From Bordetella parapertussis (GTDB lineage Bacteria > Pseudomonadota > Gammaproteobacteria > Burkholderiales > Burkholderiaceae_C), in NCBI GenBank assembly GCA_945890735.1, contig CAMDCZ010000013.1, positions 1-47,902 of the forward strand: a stretch of DNA of 47,902 nt, in the 5' to 3' direction. The notes under the pieces were generated by a model. The model made no database searches, was not told the DNA's origin, and saw only the letters and a program-made list of their open reading frames with translations. The stretch's first letter is position 1; each line of letters begins with the position of its first letter. The position numbers and the translations under genes were made by a program. Positions 6,868 to 15,302 of the stretch are shown piece by piece.

Positions 6868-8844
6868 ATGAGCCAACATCACCACGAACTCCCCATCATT
6901 CATCCGCCCGAAGCGTTTGCGAAAAATGCCCATGTGTCTGGCATGGCCGCCTACGAGGCCCTGATCAAGCAGGCCAGCGATGACTACGAGGGTTTTTGGG
7001 CGGACCAAGCGCGTCGCTTGCTGCACTGGCAAAAGCCTTTCACCAAAGTGCTTGACGACACCAAAGCGCCTTTTTTCACCTGGTTCGAGGACGGCATGCT
7101 CAATGCCTCCCATAACTGCTTGGACCGCAACATCGAACGCGGCTTGGGCGACAAAACCGCCATCATTTTTGAAGCCGACGACGGCCAAGTCACCCGCACC
7201 ACTTACGCCCAGTTGCTGGCCAAAACCTGCCAGTACGCCAATGCGCTCACCTCCTTGGGCATCCACAAAGGCGACCGGGTCATCATCTACATCTCCATGT
7301 CGGTCGACGGCGTGGCCGCCATGCAAGCTTGCGCCCGCATTGGCGCCACCCACTCGGTGGTGTTCGGTGGTTTCTCAGCCCAGTCCTTGCGTGACCGCAT
7401 CCAAGACACTGGCGCCAAACTCGTCATCACCGCCGACCACCAAATGCGTGGCGGCAAGCAACTCCCCCTGAAAGCCATCGTCGACGAAGCGCTGAGCTTG
7501 GGCGGCTGCGAAACCATTCAAAACGTGTTGGTGGTCAAGCGCTCAGGCGCTGAGATCCCCATGCATGCCGGGCGTGATCTGTGGATGGCCGAGGTGGCAG
7601 ACAAGCAGCCCACCAGTTGTGAGCCCGTTTGGGTGGGTGCCGAGCACCCGCTGTTTTTGCTCTACACCTCTGGCTCCACCGGCAAACCCAAAGGTGTGCA
7701 ACACAGCACCGGCGGCTACCTGATGCACGCCGCGCTCACCACCGAGTGGACCTTCGACTTGAAACACGACGATGTGTTTTGGTGCACCGCTGATATCGGT
7801 TGGGTCACTGGCCACACTTACATTGCCTACGGACCATTGGCCTTGGGCGGCACCCAGGTGGTGTTTGAAGGCGTGCCTACCTTCCCTGATGCAGGCCGTT
7901 TTTGGAAAATGATCCAAGACCACCGGGTGAGCATTTTTTACACCGCACCCACGGCCATTCGCTCGCTGATCAAAGCCGCTGAAGGCACCGCAGCCGTCCA
8001 CCCCGATCGCTATGACCTCAGCAGCCTGCGTTTGCTCGGCTCGGTCGGCGAGCCGATCAACCCGGCGGCGTGGGAGTGGTACCACCAGCATGTGGGTGGC
8101 AGCCGTTGCCCGATCGTGGACACCTTCTGGCAAACCGAAACCGGCGGCCACATGATCACCCCCTTGCCTGGCGTGACGCCCATGGTCCCCGGCTCGTGCA
8201 CCTTGCCATTCCCAGGCATCCAAGCCGCCATCGTGGACGAAGCCGGCAACGACATGCCCCATGGCGAAGGTGGCATTTTGGTGGTGAAGAAACCTTGGCC
8301 TTCGATGATCCGCACCATCTGGGGTGACCCCGAGCGGTTTGTGAAAAGTTACTACCCGGATGAGTTCAAGGGCAAGTACTACTTGGCAGGCGACGGCGCG
8401 ATCCGGGACGCGAAAACCGGCTATTTCACGATCACCGGCCGCATCGACGATGTGCTCAACGTGTCAGGCCACCGCATGGGCACCATGGAAATCGAATCCG
8501 CCTTGGTCAGTTGCACCGACTTGGTGGCCGAAGCCGCGGTGGTGGGCCGTCCAGATGACACCACGGGCGAAGCGATTTGCGCTTTTGTGGTGTTGAAGCG
8601 GTCGCGCCCGACAGGCGAGGAAGCCAAGCAAATCGCCAAAATTTTGCGTGACCATGTGGGCAAGGAGATCGGACCGATCGCCAAACCCAAGGACATCCGG
8701 TTTGGCGACAACCTGCCGAAAACCCGCTCGGGCAAGATCATGCGACGTTTGTTGCGCTCGATCGCCAAGGGCGAGGCGATCACGCAAGACACCTCGACCC
8801 TGGAGAACCCAGCCATCTTGGATCAGTTGGCTGACAACCACTGA
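6868..8844 (+). CDS. acs: Acetyl-CoA synthetase (AMP-forming)
   Basis: A 658-residue adenylate-forming enzyme making acetyl-CoA from acetate, ATP and CoA. All core motifs are present: YTSGSTGKPKG (residues 266-276), the DTFWQTETGGHM acetyl-pocket/A5 region, YLAGDGAIRD, GRIDDVLNVSGHRMGTMEIE at the hinge, and the C-terminal KTRSGKIMRR with the catalytic lysine (Lys623) that acetyltransferases modify in homologues. The length is typical of bacterial Acs. The ATG at 6868 follows GGAG by 7 bases; an in-frame ATG at 6805 lies in the inverted repeat and gives an atypical leader. It is monocistronic, ending convergently with the cytochrome c gene, 33 bases apart. Confidence 0.96.
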   Translation: MSQHHHELPIIHPPEAFAKNAHVSGMAAYEALIKQASDDYEGFWADQARRLLHWQKPFTKVLDDTKAPFFTWFEDGMLNASHNCLDRNIERGLGDKTAIIFEADDGQVTRTTYAQLLAKTCQYANALTSLGIHKGDRVIIYISMSVDGVAAMQACARIGATHSVVFGGFSAQSLRDRIQDTGAKLVITADHQMRGGKQLPLKAIVDEALSLGGCETIQNVLVVKRSGAEIPMHAGRDLWMAEVADKQPTSCEPVWVGAEHPLFLLYTSGSTGKPKGVQHSTGGYLMHAALTTEWTFDLKHDDVFWCTADIGWVTGHTYIAYGPLALGGTQVVFEGVPTFPDAGRFWKMIQDHRVSIFYTAPTAIRSLIKAAEGTAAVHPDRYDLSSLRLLGSVGEPINPAAWEWYHQHVGGSRCPIVDTFWQTETGGHMITPLPGVTPMVPGSCTLPFPGIQAAIVDEAGNDMPHGEGGILVVKKPWPSMIRTIWGDPERFVKSYYPDEFKGKYYLAGDGAIRDAKTGYFTITGRIDDVLNVSGHRMGTMEIESALVSCTDLVAEAAVVGRPDDTTGEAICAFVVLKRSRPTGEEAKQIAKILRDHVGKEIGPIAKPKDIRFGDNLPKTRSGKIMRRLLRSIAKGEAITQDTSTLENPAILDQLADNH

Positions 8845-8853
8845 TCATGGTCC

Positions 8854-8871
8854 CCATGCCGTGCGGCATGG
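8854..8871. terminator. Hairpin between convergent acs and cytochrome c genes
   Basis: CCATGCC and GGCATGG are exact complements around a GTGC loop, giving an 18-base hairpin in the 33-base gap between two convergent stops. No proper T-run follows on either strand, so factor-independent termination is doubtful. It may protect both 3' ends. Confidence 0.4.
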
Positions 8872-8877
8872 CGTGGC

Positions 8878-9183
8878 TTATTTCAAGCTCAGAATCCAAG
8901 CCGCCAGTTTCTTGGCATCGGCTTCACTGACCTGAGGGTTGGCTGGCATGGGCACAGCGCCCCACACACCGCCGCCACCTTCGCGGATTTTGGTGGCCAA
9001 CATGGCCGGCGCGTTTTTGTCGCCAGCGTATTTCTTGGCCACGTCTTTGAGCGCTGGGCCCACCACAGCCGTACCCACCGAATGGCAGGCCATGCAGTTT
9101 TTCGCACCAGCGAGTTTTTGGTCGGCCAAGGCCAGACCGTTGAAAGCGATGGAGACAAAGGTGGCGATCAACACATGTTTCAT
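8878..9183 (-). CDS. Periplasmic monoheme c-type cytochrome (c551-like)
   Basis: A 101-residue class I cytochrome c. A signal peptide (cleavage probably after LALA, residue 20) sends it to the periplasm. The heme motif is CMACH (Cys30, Cys33, His34), and Met79 in AVPMPAN is the expected sixth ligand. The NCMACHSVG start, the DVAKKY helix and the AAWILSLK end are typical of cytochrome c551/c552-type electron carriers. A Gly-rich REGGGGVWG segment precedes the methionine loop, as in many betaproteobacterial members. Its redox partners are not identifiable from context. ilvD lies 49 bases upstream on the same strand. Confidence 0.9.
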   Translation of the reverse strand: MKHVLIATFVSIAFNGLALADQKLAGAKNCMACHSVGTAVVGPALKDVAKKYAGDKNAPAMLATKIREGGGGVWGAVPMPANPQVSEADAKKLAAWILSLK

Positions 9184-9232
9184 TTCATTTTCCTTTTTGA
9201 AGAAAGCGCCATGTTATTTTCAGTGGCAAGGC

Positions 9233-10927
9233 TCAGAACAAATCCAACACCGCACCTTTGCTGGCGCTGGAGGCGTTGTGGGCAAATTTTGCTTGCACGC
9301 CTCGGACATAGCGAGGCGTAGGGGCTTTCCAGTTGGCGCGGCGTTTGGCAATTTCGTCATCCGCCACGTTCAGTTGCAAGACCAGCTGATGGGCATCGAT
9401 GGTGATGCTGTCGCCCTCATGGATCAGGGCGATCGTGCCACCCACTGCAGCCTCGGGGGCCACGTGACCGACCACCATGCCCCAGGTGCCGCCTGAGAAG
9501 CGGCCGTCGGTGATCAGGCCCACGGTCTCACCCAAGCCCGCGCCAATCAAGGCGCTGGTGGGGGCCAGCATTTCAGGCATGCCTGGGCCGCCTTTGGGGC
9601 CGAGGTAGCGCAACACCATCACGTCACCGGCCTGGATCTTGCCGTCCAAGATGGCTTTCAAGGCGGACTGTTCATCGTCAAACACACGGGCGGGGCCGGT
9701 GATGACTGGGTTTTTCAAGCCGGTGATCTTGGCCACGCAGCCCTCGGGCGACAAATTGCCTTTGAGGATGGCCAAGTGGCCTTCGGCATAGATGGGCTGG
9801 TTGATCGGGCGGATCACGGTTTGGTCGGCGCGGGGCTCGTTGGGCACATCGGCCAGGTTTTCCGCCACGGTTTTGCCGGTGATGGTCATGCAGTCGCCGT
9901 GCAACAAACCGGCGTTCAACAACAGTTTCATGACCTGGGGAATGCCCCCGGCTTTGTGCAGGTCCACCGCCAAGTACTGGCCGCTGGGTTTGAGGTCGCA
10001 AATCACGGGGATTTTTTTGCGCATGCGCTCAAAGTCGTCGATGGTCCAGTCCACTTCCGCTGCATGGGCAATGGCCAAGAAATGCAGCACCGCGTTGGTG
10101 GAGCCACCCGTGGCCATGATCACGGCCACTGCGTTTTCAATCGCTTGTTTGGTCACGATGTCACGCGGTTTCAAGTCGTTTTTGATCGCTTCGATCAGCA
10201 CCTTGGCCGCTGCCTTGGCCGAGTTTTGGGTCTCGTCGTGCGGATTCGCCATGGTTGACGAATAGGGCAGGGACATGCCCAAGGCCTCGAAGGAAGAGGA
10301 CATGGTGTTGGCGGTGTACATGCCGCCACATGAACCCGTGCCGGGCACAGCGCGTTTTTCAATCTCGAGCAAATCGTCATCGCTCAGGTTGCCTGCGGCA
10401 TTTTGGCCCACAGCCTCGAACACGCTCACGATGTTGAGGTCTTTGCCTTTGAAGCTGCCTGGCAGGATGGTGCCGCCGTAGACATAGATGGCAGGCACAT
10501 TGGCGCGCAGCATGCCCATCATGCCGCCGGGCATGTTTTTGTCGCAGCCACCCACCACCAGCACGCCGTCCATCCATTGGCCGCCGACACAGGTTTCGAT
10601 GCAGTCGGAGATGACTTCGCGGCTGACCAAGGAGTACTTCATGCCCTCGGTGCCCATCGACATGCCGTCAGAGATCGTGGGGGTGCCAAAAATTTGTGCG
10701 TTGCCACCCGCCTCTTCAATCCCCGCGACGGCTGCGTCAGCGAGTTTTTGCAAGCCGCTGTTGCAAGGGGTGATGGTGGAGTGACCGTTGGCCACGCCGA
10801 CCATGGGTTTGACAAAGTCGCTTTGCTCGTAGCCCATCGCGTAGTACATCGAGCGGTTAGGGGCGCGGGATTTGCCTTCGGTGATATGGGCCGAGCGGCG
10901 GTTGATTTTGATCGGGGAGGTGGCCAT
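9233..10927 (-). CDS. ilvD: Dihydroxy-acid dehydratase
   Basis: A 564-residue IlvD/Edd-family dehydratase making 2-keto acids from 2,3-dihydroxy acids in valine, leucine and isoleucine synthesis. Three conserved cysteines expected to ligate the iron-sulfur cluster are Cys55 (TPCNSG), Cys128 (GGCDKNMPGG) and Cys200 (GTGSCGGMYTANTM). The C-terminal RFSGGTWG and HVAPEA motifs are present. The frame allows a start six codons upstream, but the ATG at 10927 (MATSPIKIN) fits the family N-terminus. IlvD rather than the sugar-acid dehydratase Edd is supported by length and by the GTPTISDGMSMG motif. It diverges from lgt across 110 bases. Confidence 0.95.
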   Translation of the reverse strand: MATSPIKINRRSAHITEGKSRAPNRSMYYAMGYEQSDFVKPMVGVANGHSTITPCNSGLQKLADAAVAGIEEAGGNAQIFGTPTISDGMSMGTEGMKYSLVSREVISDCIETCVGGQWMDGVLVVGGCDKNMPGGMMGMLRANVPAIYVYGGTILPGSFKGKDLNIVSVFEAVGQNAAGNLSDDDLLEIEKRAVPGTGSCGGMYTANTMSSSFEALGMSLPYSSTMANPHDETQNSAKAAAKVLIEAIKNDLKPRDIVTKQAIENAVAVIMATGGSTNAVLHFLAIAHAAEVDWTIDDFERMRKKIPVICDLKPSGQYLAVDLHKAGGIPQVMKLLLNAGLLHGDCMTITGKTVAENLADVPNEPRADQTVIRPINQPIYAEGHLAILKGNLSPEGCVAKITGLKNPVITGPARVFDDEQSALKAILDGKIQAGDVMVLRYLGPKGGPGMPEMLAPTSALIGAGLGETVGLITDGRFSGGTWGMVVGHVAPEAAVGGTIALIHEGDSITIDAHQLVLQLNVADDEIAKRRANWKAPTPRYVRGVQAKFAHNASSASKGAVLDLF

Positions 10928-11025
10928 GGCAATCAGTCCTGTCACATGAAAACCACCAGTTTAGCGGTCGCTGGGGGGACAACAGCCGATGTGGTGTCTT
11001 TTGGGTTACCCCGGCAGTCTTAACG

Positions 11026-11031
11026 CACAAT
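11026..11031 (+). promoter_or_regulatory. Candidate -10 element directly before lgt
   Basis: CACAAT ends 6 bases before the lgt ATG, with a possible -35 TTGGGT at 11001-11006 (19-base spacer). There is no Shine-Dalgarno between it and the ATG, which suggests a leaderless or near-leaderless transcript. Confidence 0.3.
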
Positions 11032-11037
11032 ACAAAC

Positions 11038-11841
11038 ATGCTGATCCACCCTCAATTCGACCCCGTTGCCCTGGCGCTCGGCCCCATCTCCATTCACTGG
11101 TACGGCCTGACTTATTTGGCTGCCTTTGTGTTGTTTCTGGGCCTGGCCCGCTGGCGGCTTGCCCACCCGCCTTACGCATCTTTGAATGCCCAGGGCCTGT
11201 GGACCAGCAAAGACATTGACGACCTGATGACCTACGGTGTGCTGGGCGTGGTGTTGGGCGGGCGGATCGGTTACTGTTTTTTCTACAAGCCAGGCTATTA
11301 CCTGGCGCATCCGCTGGAGGTGCTCTACCTGTGGCAAGGCGGCATGAGTTTCCATGGCGGCATGTTGGGTGTGATTGCTGCAATGGCTTTGTTTGCCAGG
11401 CAGCGCCAGCGCCCGTGGTTATGGGTCACCGACTTCATCGCGCCTTGTGTACCCACCGGACTGGCTGCAGGCCGCTTGGGCAACTTCATCAACGGTGAGC
11501 TTTGGGGCCGCGCTGCCGATCCCAGCCTGCCTTGGGCCATGGTGTTCCCACAAAGTGGCAGTTTGTTTGCGCGCCACCCCTCACAGGTCTACCAGTTCTT
11601 GCTCGAAGGCTTGTTGTTGTTTGGCTTGCTGTGGTGGCAGGCCCGCAAGCCCCAGCCGGTGGGGCGGATCTCTGGGTATTTCCTGATCGGTTATGGCGCG
11701 ATGCGTTTTGTGGCCGAGTATTTCCGTGAGCCAGATGCCCACCTGGGGCTGCTCGCTCTGGGCCTGAGCATGGGGCAGTGGCTGTGTGTGCCCATGGTGC
11801 TGGTCGGGCTGGTCATGGCTTGGTGGGCGGGACGTCGGTAG
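11038..11841 (+). CDS. lgt: Prolipoprotein diacylglyceryl transferase
   Basis: A 267-residue polytopic inner membrane enzyme that transfers diacylglycerol from phosphatidylglycerol to the lipobox cysteine of prolipoproteins, the first step of lipoprotein maturation. The Lgt signature GRLGNFINGELWGR is present, along with the early SIHWYGLTY segment, the GGRIGYCFFYKPGYY loop, and SFHGGMLG with the conserved histidine. The C-terminal GYGAMRFVAEYFREPD matches the family end. About seven hydrophobic helices are visible and the length is normal. No ribosome binding site is seen before the ATG. Confidence 0.96.
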   Translation: MLIHPQFDPVALALGPISIHWYGLTYLAAFVLFLGLARWRLAHPPYASLNAQGLWTSKDIDDLMTYGVLGVVLGGRIGYCFFYKPGYYLAHPLEVLYLWQGGMSFHGGMLGVIAAMALFARQRQRPWLWVTDFIAPCVPTGLAAGRLGNFINGELWGRAADPSLPWAMVFPQSGSLFARHPSQVYQFLLEGLLLFGLLWWQARKPQPVGRISGYFLIGYGAMRFVAEYFREPDAHLGLLALGLSMGQWLCVPMVLVGLVMAWWAGRR

Positions 11842-11869
11842 ACGCCTGTCACGCACGCAAGGACTGTTC

Positions 11870-13402
11870 ATGAATGCCAACCTCTATGCCTTGCTGCGGC
11901 AAGGTTTTCCTGATGACCTCGACAGCGTGGCGGTGGAAACCGATGCAGGTCTGCGCTACAGCTGGCGCGACTTGGAGCGAGGCAGCGCGATGATGGCCAA
12001 CTGGTTGCAAAGCCTGGCGTTGCCTGAGGGCTCACGCATCGCGGTACAAGCGGACAAATCGGTCGAGGCGCTGATGTTGTATTTGGCCACCTTGCGGGCA
12101 GGGCATGTGTTTTTGCCGCTGAACCCCGCCTACCAAAGCGCGGAAGTGGCTTACTTTGTCGGCAATGCCGAACCCGCGGTGGTGGTCTGTACACCGGCCC
12201 ATTTCGGCTGGGTGAGCAAGATCGCTTTCCAAGCCGGCACGCGTTACGCCCTGACCTTGTCTGACCAGCGCAGCGGCAGCTTGCTTGACCGCGCGGCCCA
12301 CCACAGCGACCAGCAAACACCGGTGCAGCGCGAACCGGGCGACTTGGCCGCGATTTTGTACACCAGCGGCACCACCGGGCGCAGCAAGGGCGCGATGCTC
12401 AGCCACGCCAACCTGGCCAGCAACGCCCAAGTGTTGCAGTCCTATTGGGGTTGGGTGAGGGGCGATGTGCTGCTCCACGCCTTGCCTATCTTCCATGTGC
12501 ATGGCTTGTTCATCGCCATCCACGCGGCGCTCTTGAATGGCAGCAAGATGCTGTGGCATGCCAAGTTCGAGCCCCAGCGTGTCTTGGCCGATTTGCCGCG
12601 TGCCACGGTGTTCATGGGGGTACCCACTTTTTATACCCGCTTGCTGGGCCAGGCGGATTTGACCCCCGAGGTCTGCGCCCAGATGCGTTTGTTCATTTCG
12701 GGCTCGGCGCCGATGTTGGTGGACACTTTTCAAGCATGGCAGCAGCGCACGGGCCACACCGTGCTGGAGCGTTATGGCATGAGCGAGACCTTGATGCTCA
12801 CCTCCAACCCCTGCAGCGCTGACGCCCGTCATGGGGGCAGCGCCGAGCGGGTGGGTGGCAGCGTGGGCTTTGCGCTGCCCGGCGTGGCGCTGCGTATCCA
12901 CAATGCGCAAGGCCAAGCCGTGGCTTGGGGCGAAGTGGGCAGCATTCAGGTCAAAGGGCCGAATGTGTTTGGTGGTTACTGGCGCATGCCCGAGAAAACC
13001 GCGCAAGAATTCACCGCCGACGGGTTCTTCATCACGGGCGACATGGGCACGCTCGACGAGCGTGGCCATGTGCGGATCGTGGGGCGTAGCAAGGACTTGA
13101 TCATCAGCGGCGGCTTGAATGTCTACCCGGTGGAAATCGAAGACGCCTTGAACCAATTGCCAGGTGTGTTGGAGAGCGCAGTGGTGGGTGTGCCGCACCC
13201 CGATTTCGGCGAGGTCGGGTATGCGTTTGTGCTGGCCAAGCCGGGCGCGAGCCTGGACCCGCAGGCCTTGCTCGGCCGTTTGAAGGCGCAGTTGGCAGGT
13301 TTCAAGGTGCCCAAGCAGTGTGAGGTGATCGAAGCCTTGCCGCGCAACGCCATGGGAAAAGTCCAAAAGAACCTGTTGCGGGAACTGGCGCTCAGTCGCT
13401 GA
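11870..13402 (+). CDS. matB: Malonyl-CoA synthetase-like acyl-CoA ligase
   Basis: A 510-residue ANL-superfamily ligase that most resembles malonyl-CoA synthetase (MatB), which makes malonyl-CoA from malonate, ATP and CoA. Motifs in order are YTSGTTGRSKG (from Tyr164), HALPIFHVHGLF, MGVPTFYTRLL, ERYGMSETLM, GFFITGDMGTLD, GRSKDLIISGGLNVYPVEIE and the C-terminal PRNAMGKVQKN lysine motif. HVHGLF and GMSETLM are features I associate with MatB, but other short or medium acyl ligases cannot be excluded. The ATG at 11870 follows AAGGA (11859-11863); the frame's upstream extension overlaps lgt and is rejected. It is probably cotranscribed with lgt, 28 bases upstream. No malonyl-CoA decarboxylase or malonate carrier is adjacent. 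Confidence 0.8.
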   Translation: MNANLYALLRQGFPDDLDSVAVETDAGLRYSWRDLERGSAMMANWLQSLALPEGSRIAVQADKSVEALMLYLATLRAGHVFLPLNPAYQSAEVAYFVGNAEPAVVVCTPAHFGWVSKIAFQAGTRYALTLSDQRSGSLLDRAAHHSDQQTPVQREPGDLAAILYTSGTTGRSKGAMLSHANLASNAQVLQSYWGWVRGDVLLHALPIFHVHGLFIAIHAALLNGSKMLWHAKFEPQRVLADLPRATVFMGVPTFYTRLLGQADLTPEVCAQMRLFISGSAPMLVDTFQAWQQRTGHTVLERYGMSETLMLTSNPCSADARHGGSAERVGGSVGFALPGVALRIHNAQGQAVAWGEVGSIQVKGPNVFGGYWRMPEKTAQEFTADGFFITGDMGTLDERGHVRIVGRSKDLIISGGLNVYPVEIEDALNQLPGVLESAVVGVPHPDFGEVGYAFVLAKPGASLDPQALLGRLKAQLAGFKVPKQCEVIEALPRNAMGKVQKNLLRELALSR

Positions 13403-13447
13403 CGCGCCGATTTGCTCGCCCGCCTCAAGCCTTGACGGCAAGCGCAC

Positions 13448-14860
13448 TCAACGCTGAAGCATGCGCCCGGGGTTCATCAAGTTCAGCGGGTCCAGGGCCT
13501 GCTTCACGCTGCGCATCATCGCCAGCGCCACCGGGTCTTTGTAGTGGGGCAGGCTGTCTGCTTTGAGCAAACCGATGCCGTGCTCGGCGCTGATCGAACC
13601 GCCAAAGGACTTCACTGAATCAAACACCAGCTGGTTGACTTGAGCCTCATTCATGCGCAAAAACGCAGCTGCATCCATGCCCAAGGGGCACTGGACGTTG
13701 TAGTGCAAATTGCCGTCGCCCAGGTGCCCGAAGTTGACGACGCGCACGCCTGGCAAGGCTTGCGCGAGCAGCGCATCGGTCTGCGCCACAAAGCGGGGAA
13801 TGGCCGACACGGGCAGGGCGATGTCGTGCTTGATGTTCAGGCCTTCTGCAGCCTGTGCCATGCTGATGTGCTCGCGCACATGCCACAGCTCGCGGGACTG
13901 GGCCAGGCTTTGCGCGACCACGGCATCACGGATGCAACCCTCGTTCAGCGCAGTCTCCAGCAGCCCTTCCAGCCGGGCTTGGGCATGGACTTCGTCTTCG
14001 GTGTCGCTCAACTCAAGCAGCACGCAGTAAGGCGCGTTTTGCCACAGGGGGGGGTGCAGTGTCGGAAAGTGTTTGGCGACCAAGCCCAAGGCCACTTGGC
14101 CCATGATTTCAAAACCGGTGAGGCCCGCAGCCAGCTGGCGCTGGGCCAAGCCGAGCAAGTCGACCGCTGCTTGAACCGTTGGCACCGCTGCCCAGGCGGT
14201 GCGCTGCGCGGCCGGCCGGGGAAACAACTTCAAGGTGGCGGCGGTGATGATGCCCAAGGTGCCTTCGCTGCCCACGAACAGGTTGCGCAAGTCATAACCC
14301 GTGTTGTCCTTGCGCAGACCGCTCAGGCCATGCCAGATCTGGCCTTGAGGGGTGACGACTTCGAGACCCAGGCACAGGTCACGGGCATTGCCGTAGCGCA
14401 GCACCTGGGTGCCGCCTGCGTTGCTCGCCAAGTTGCCGCCAATCGTGCAGCTCCCCTCGGAGGCCAAGCTCAGGGGCAGCAAGCAACCCGCTGCATCGGC
14501 GCTTTGTTGCAGACTTTGCAAGACACAACCGGCTTCCGCGGTCAAGGTCGCGTTGGCCGTGTCGATGGCGCGGACTTTGTTCAAACGCAGCAGGCTCAGC
14601 ACGACTTCCAGGCCCGAAGCGTCAGGGGTTGAACCCATGACCAAACTGGTGTTGCCGCCTTGCGGCACGATCGGGGTGCGGTGGGCCACGCAGGCTTTGA
14701 CGACCGCAGCCACCTCCTCGGCGCTGCCAGGGCGCACCACGCACTTGGCTTTGCCTTGGGTGCGGCCACGCCAGTCACGCTCATAGGCGCTGAGGTCTTG
14801 CCCGAACAACACATGCGGCTCGCCCACGGCTTGCTGCAAGGCGACGAGCAAGTCAGACAC
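13448..14860 (-). CDS. FAD-linked 2-hydroxyacid dehydrogenase (GlcD / D-2-hydroxyglutarate dehydrogenase type)
   Basis: A 470-residue flavoprotein with an N-terminal FAD_binding_4 domain (PQGGNTSLVMG near residue 67; EGSCTIGGNLASNAGG) and a C-terminal FAD-oxidase domain with FGHLGDGNLHYNV (about 377) and SAEHGIGLLK (about 424). This family oxidises glycolate, D-lactate or D-2-hydroxyglutarate, passing electrons to a quinone, cytochrome or ETF. The substrate cannot be fixed from sequence, and no GlcE/GlcF partners follow, which favours a stand-alone D-2-hydroxyacid enzyme. The start is GTG at 14860, preceded by AAGGA. It overlaps the DUF2069 stop by 8 bases, indicating translational coupling; the longer frame would encode an implausible Cys/Pro-rich leader. 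Confidence 0.88.
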   Translation of the reverse strand: MSDLLVALQQAVGEPHVLFGQDLSAYERDWRGRTQGKAKCVVRPGSAEEVAAVVKACVAHRTPIVPQGGNTSLVMGSTPDASGLEVVLSLLRLNKVRAIDTANATLTAEAGCVLQSLQQSADAAGCLLPLSLASEGSCTIGGNLASNAGGTQVLRYGNARDLCLGLEVVTPQGQIWHGLSGLRKDNTGYDLRNLFVGSEGTLGIITAATLKLFPRPAAQRTAWAAVPTVQAAVDLLGLAQRQLAAGLTGFEIMGQVALGLVAKHFPTLHPPLWQNAPYCVLLELSDTEDEVHAQARLEGLLETALNEGCIRDAVVAQSLAQSRELWHVREHISMAQAAEGLNIKHDIALPVSAIPRFVAQTDALLAQALPGVRVVNFGHLGDGNLHYNVQCPLGMDAAAFLRMNEAQVNQLVFDSVKSFGGSISAEHGIGLLKADSLPHYKDPVALAMMRSVKQALDPLNLMNPGRMLQR

Positions 14861-15299
14861 GGTCGTCCTTGGTTGACCCAGCTGAATCGGGCCTTGATGG
14901 CTCGGTGGTGGCGGCCAATGCCGCATTGCGCAGACGCAGCCGCACATGCATGGCGCAGGCGGTGAACAAGACCAAGCAGAGCAGGATTTCCAGGCCCGCA
15001 TACGCACTGCTGGGCCAGGGGTCGCCATAGGCGCGGATCACACCTTCCATGAAATACAGCCACACCACCAAACTGACCCAGCGGTAGGTGTACATGCGGT
15101 TTTTCAGCAACCCCGCCAAAGGAAAGAACAAGGGCAAGGACTTGAGCACCAGCCAAGAGCCGCCGGGGCGCAAAGGTGCCAGCCACATCTCCCAAGCAAA
15201 TGACAAGAGGATCAAGGCCAGCAGGCTGCCCACAGCCAGCCAACGGGTGACTTGGACATGGCGACGGGCGGATTCGGTCAGGGGGGGTGTCAATGGCAT
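14853..15299 (-). CDS. DUF2069 membrane protein
   Basis: A 148-residue small inner membrane protein of the DUF2069 family, function unknown. About four hydrophobic helices are visible: residues about 20-36 (LAVGSLLALILLSFAWEMW), 52-64, 74-86 and 100-115. The family-typical KSLPLFFPLAGL and MYTYRWVSLVVWLYF segments are present. The C-terminal tail is polar and charged. The ATG at 15299 lies 3 bases from the divergent YihY start, so one gene's leader must overlap the other. Its stop overlaps the downstream FAD dehydrogenase start by 8 bases. Confidence 0.85.
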   Translation of the reverse strand: MPLTPPLTESARRHVQVTRWLAVGSLLALILLSFAWEMWLAPLRPGGSWLVLKSLPLFFPLAGLLKNRMYTYRWVSLVVWLYFMEGVIRAYGDPWPSSAYAGLEILLCLVLFTACAMHVRLRLRNAALAATTEPSRPDSAGSTKDDRV

Positions 15300-15302
15300 G
15301 AT

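Noticed and set aside
12032..13447. 471-codon minus-strand open frame opposite the malonyl-CoA synthetase-like gene
   Set aside because: It overlaps a complete ANL ligase with all motifs, and its own translation is His/Gln/Arg-rich without recognisable domains.
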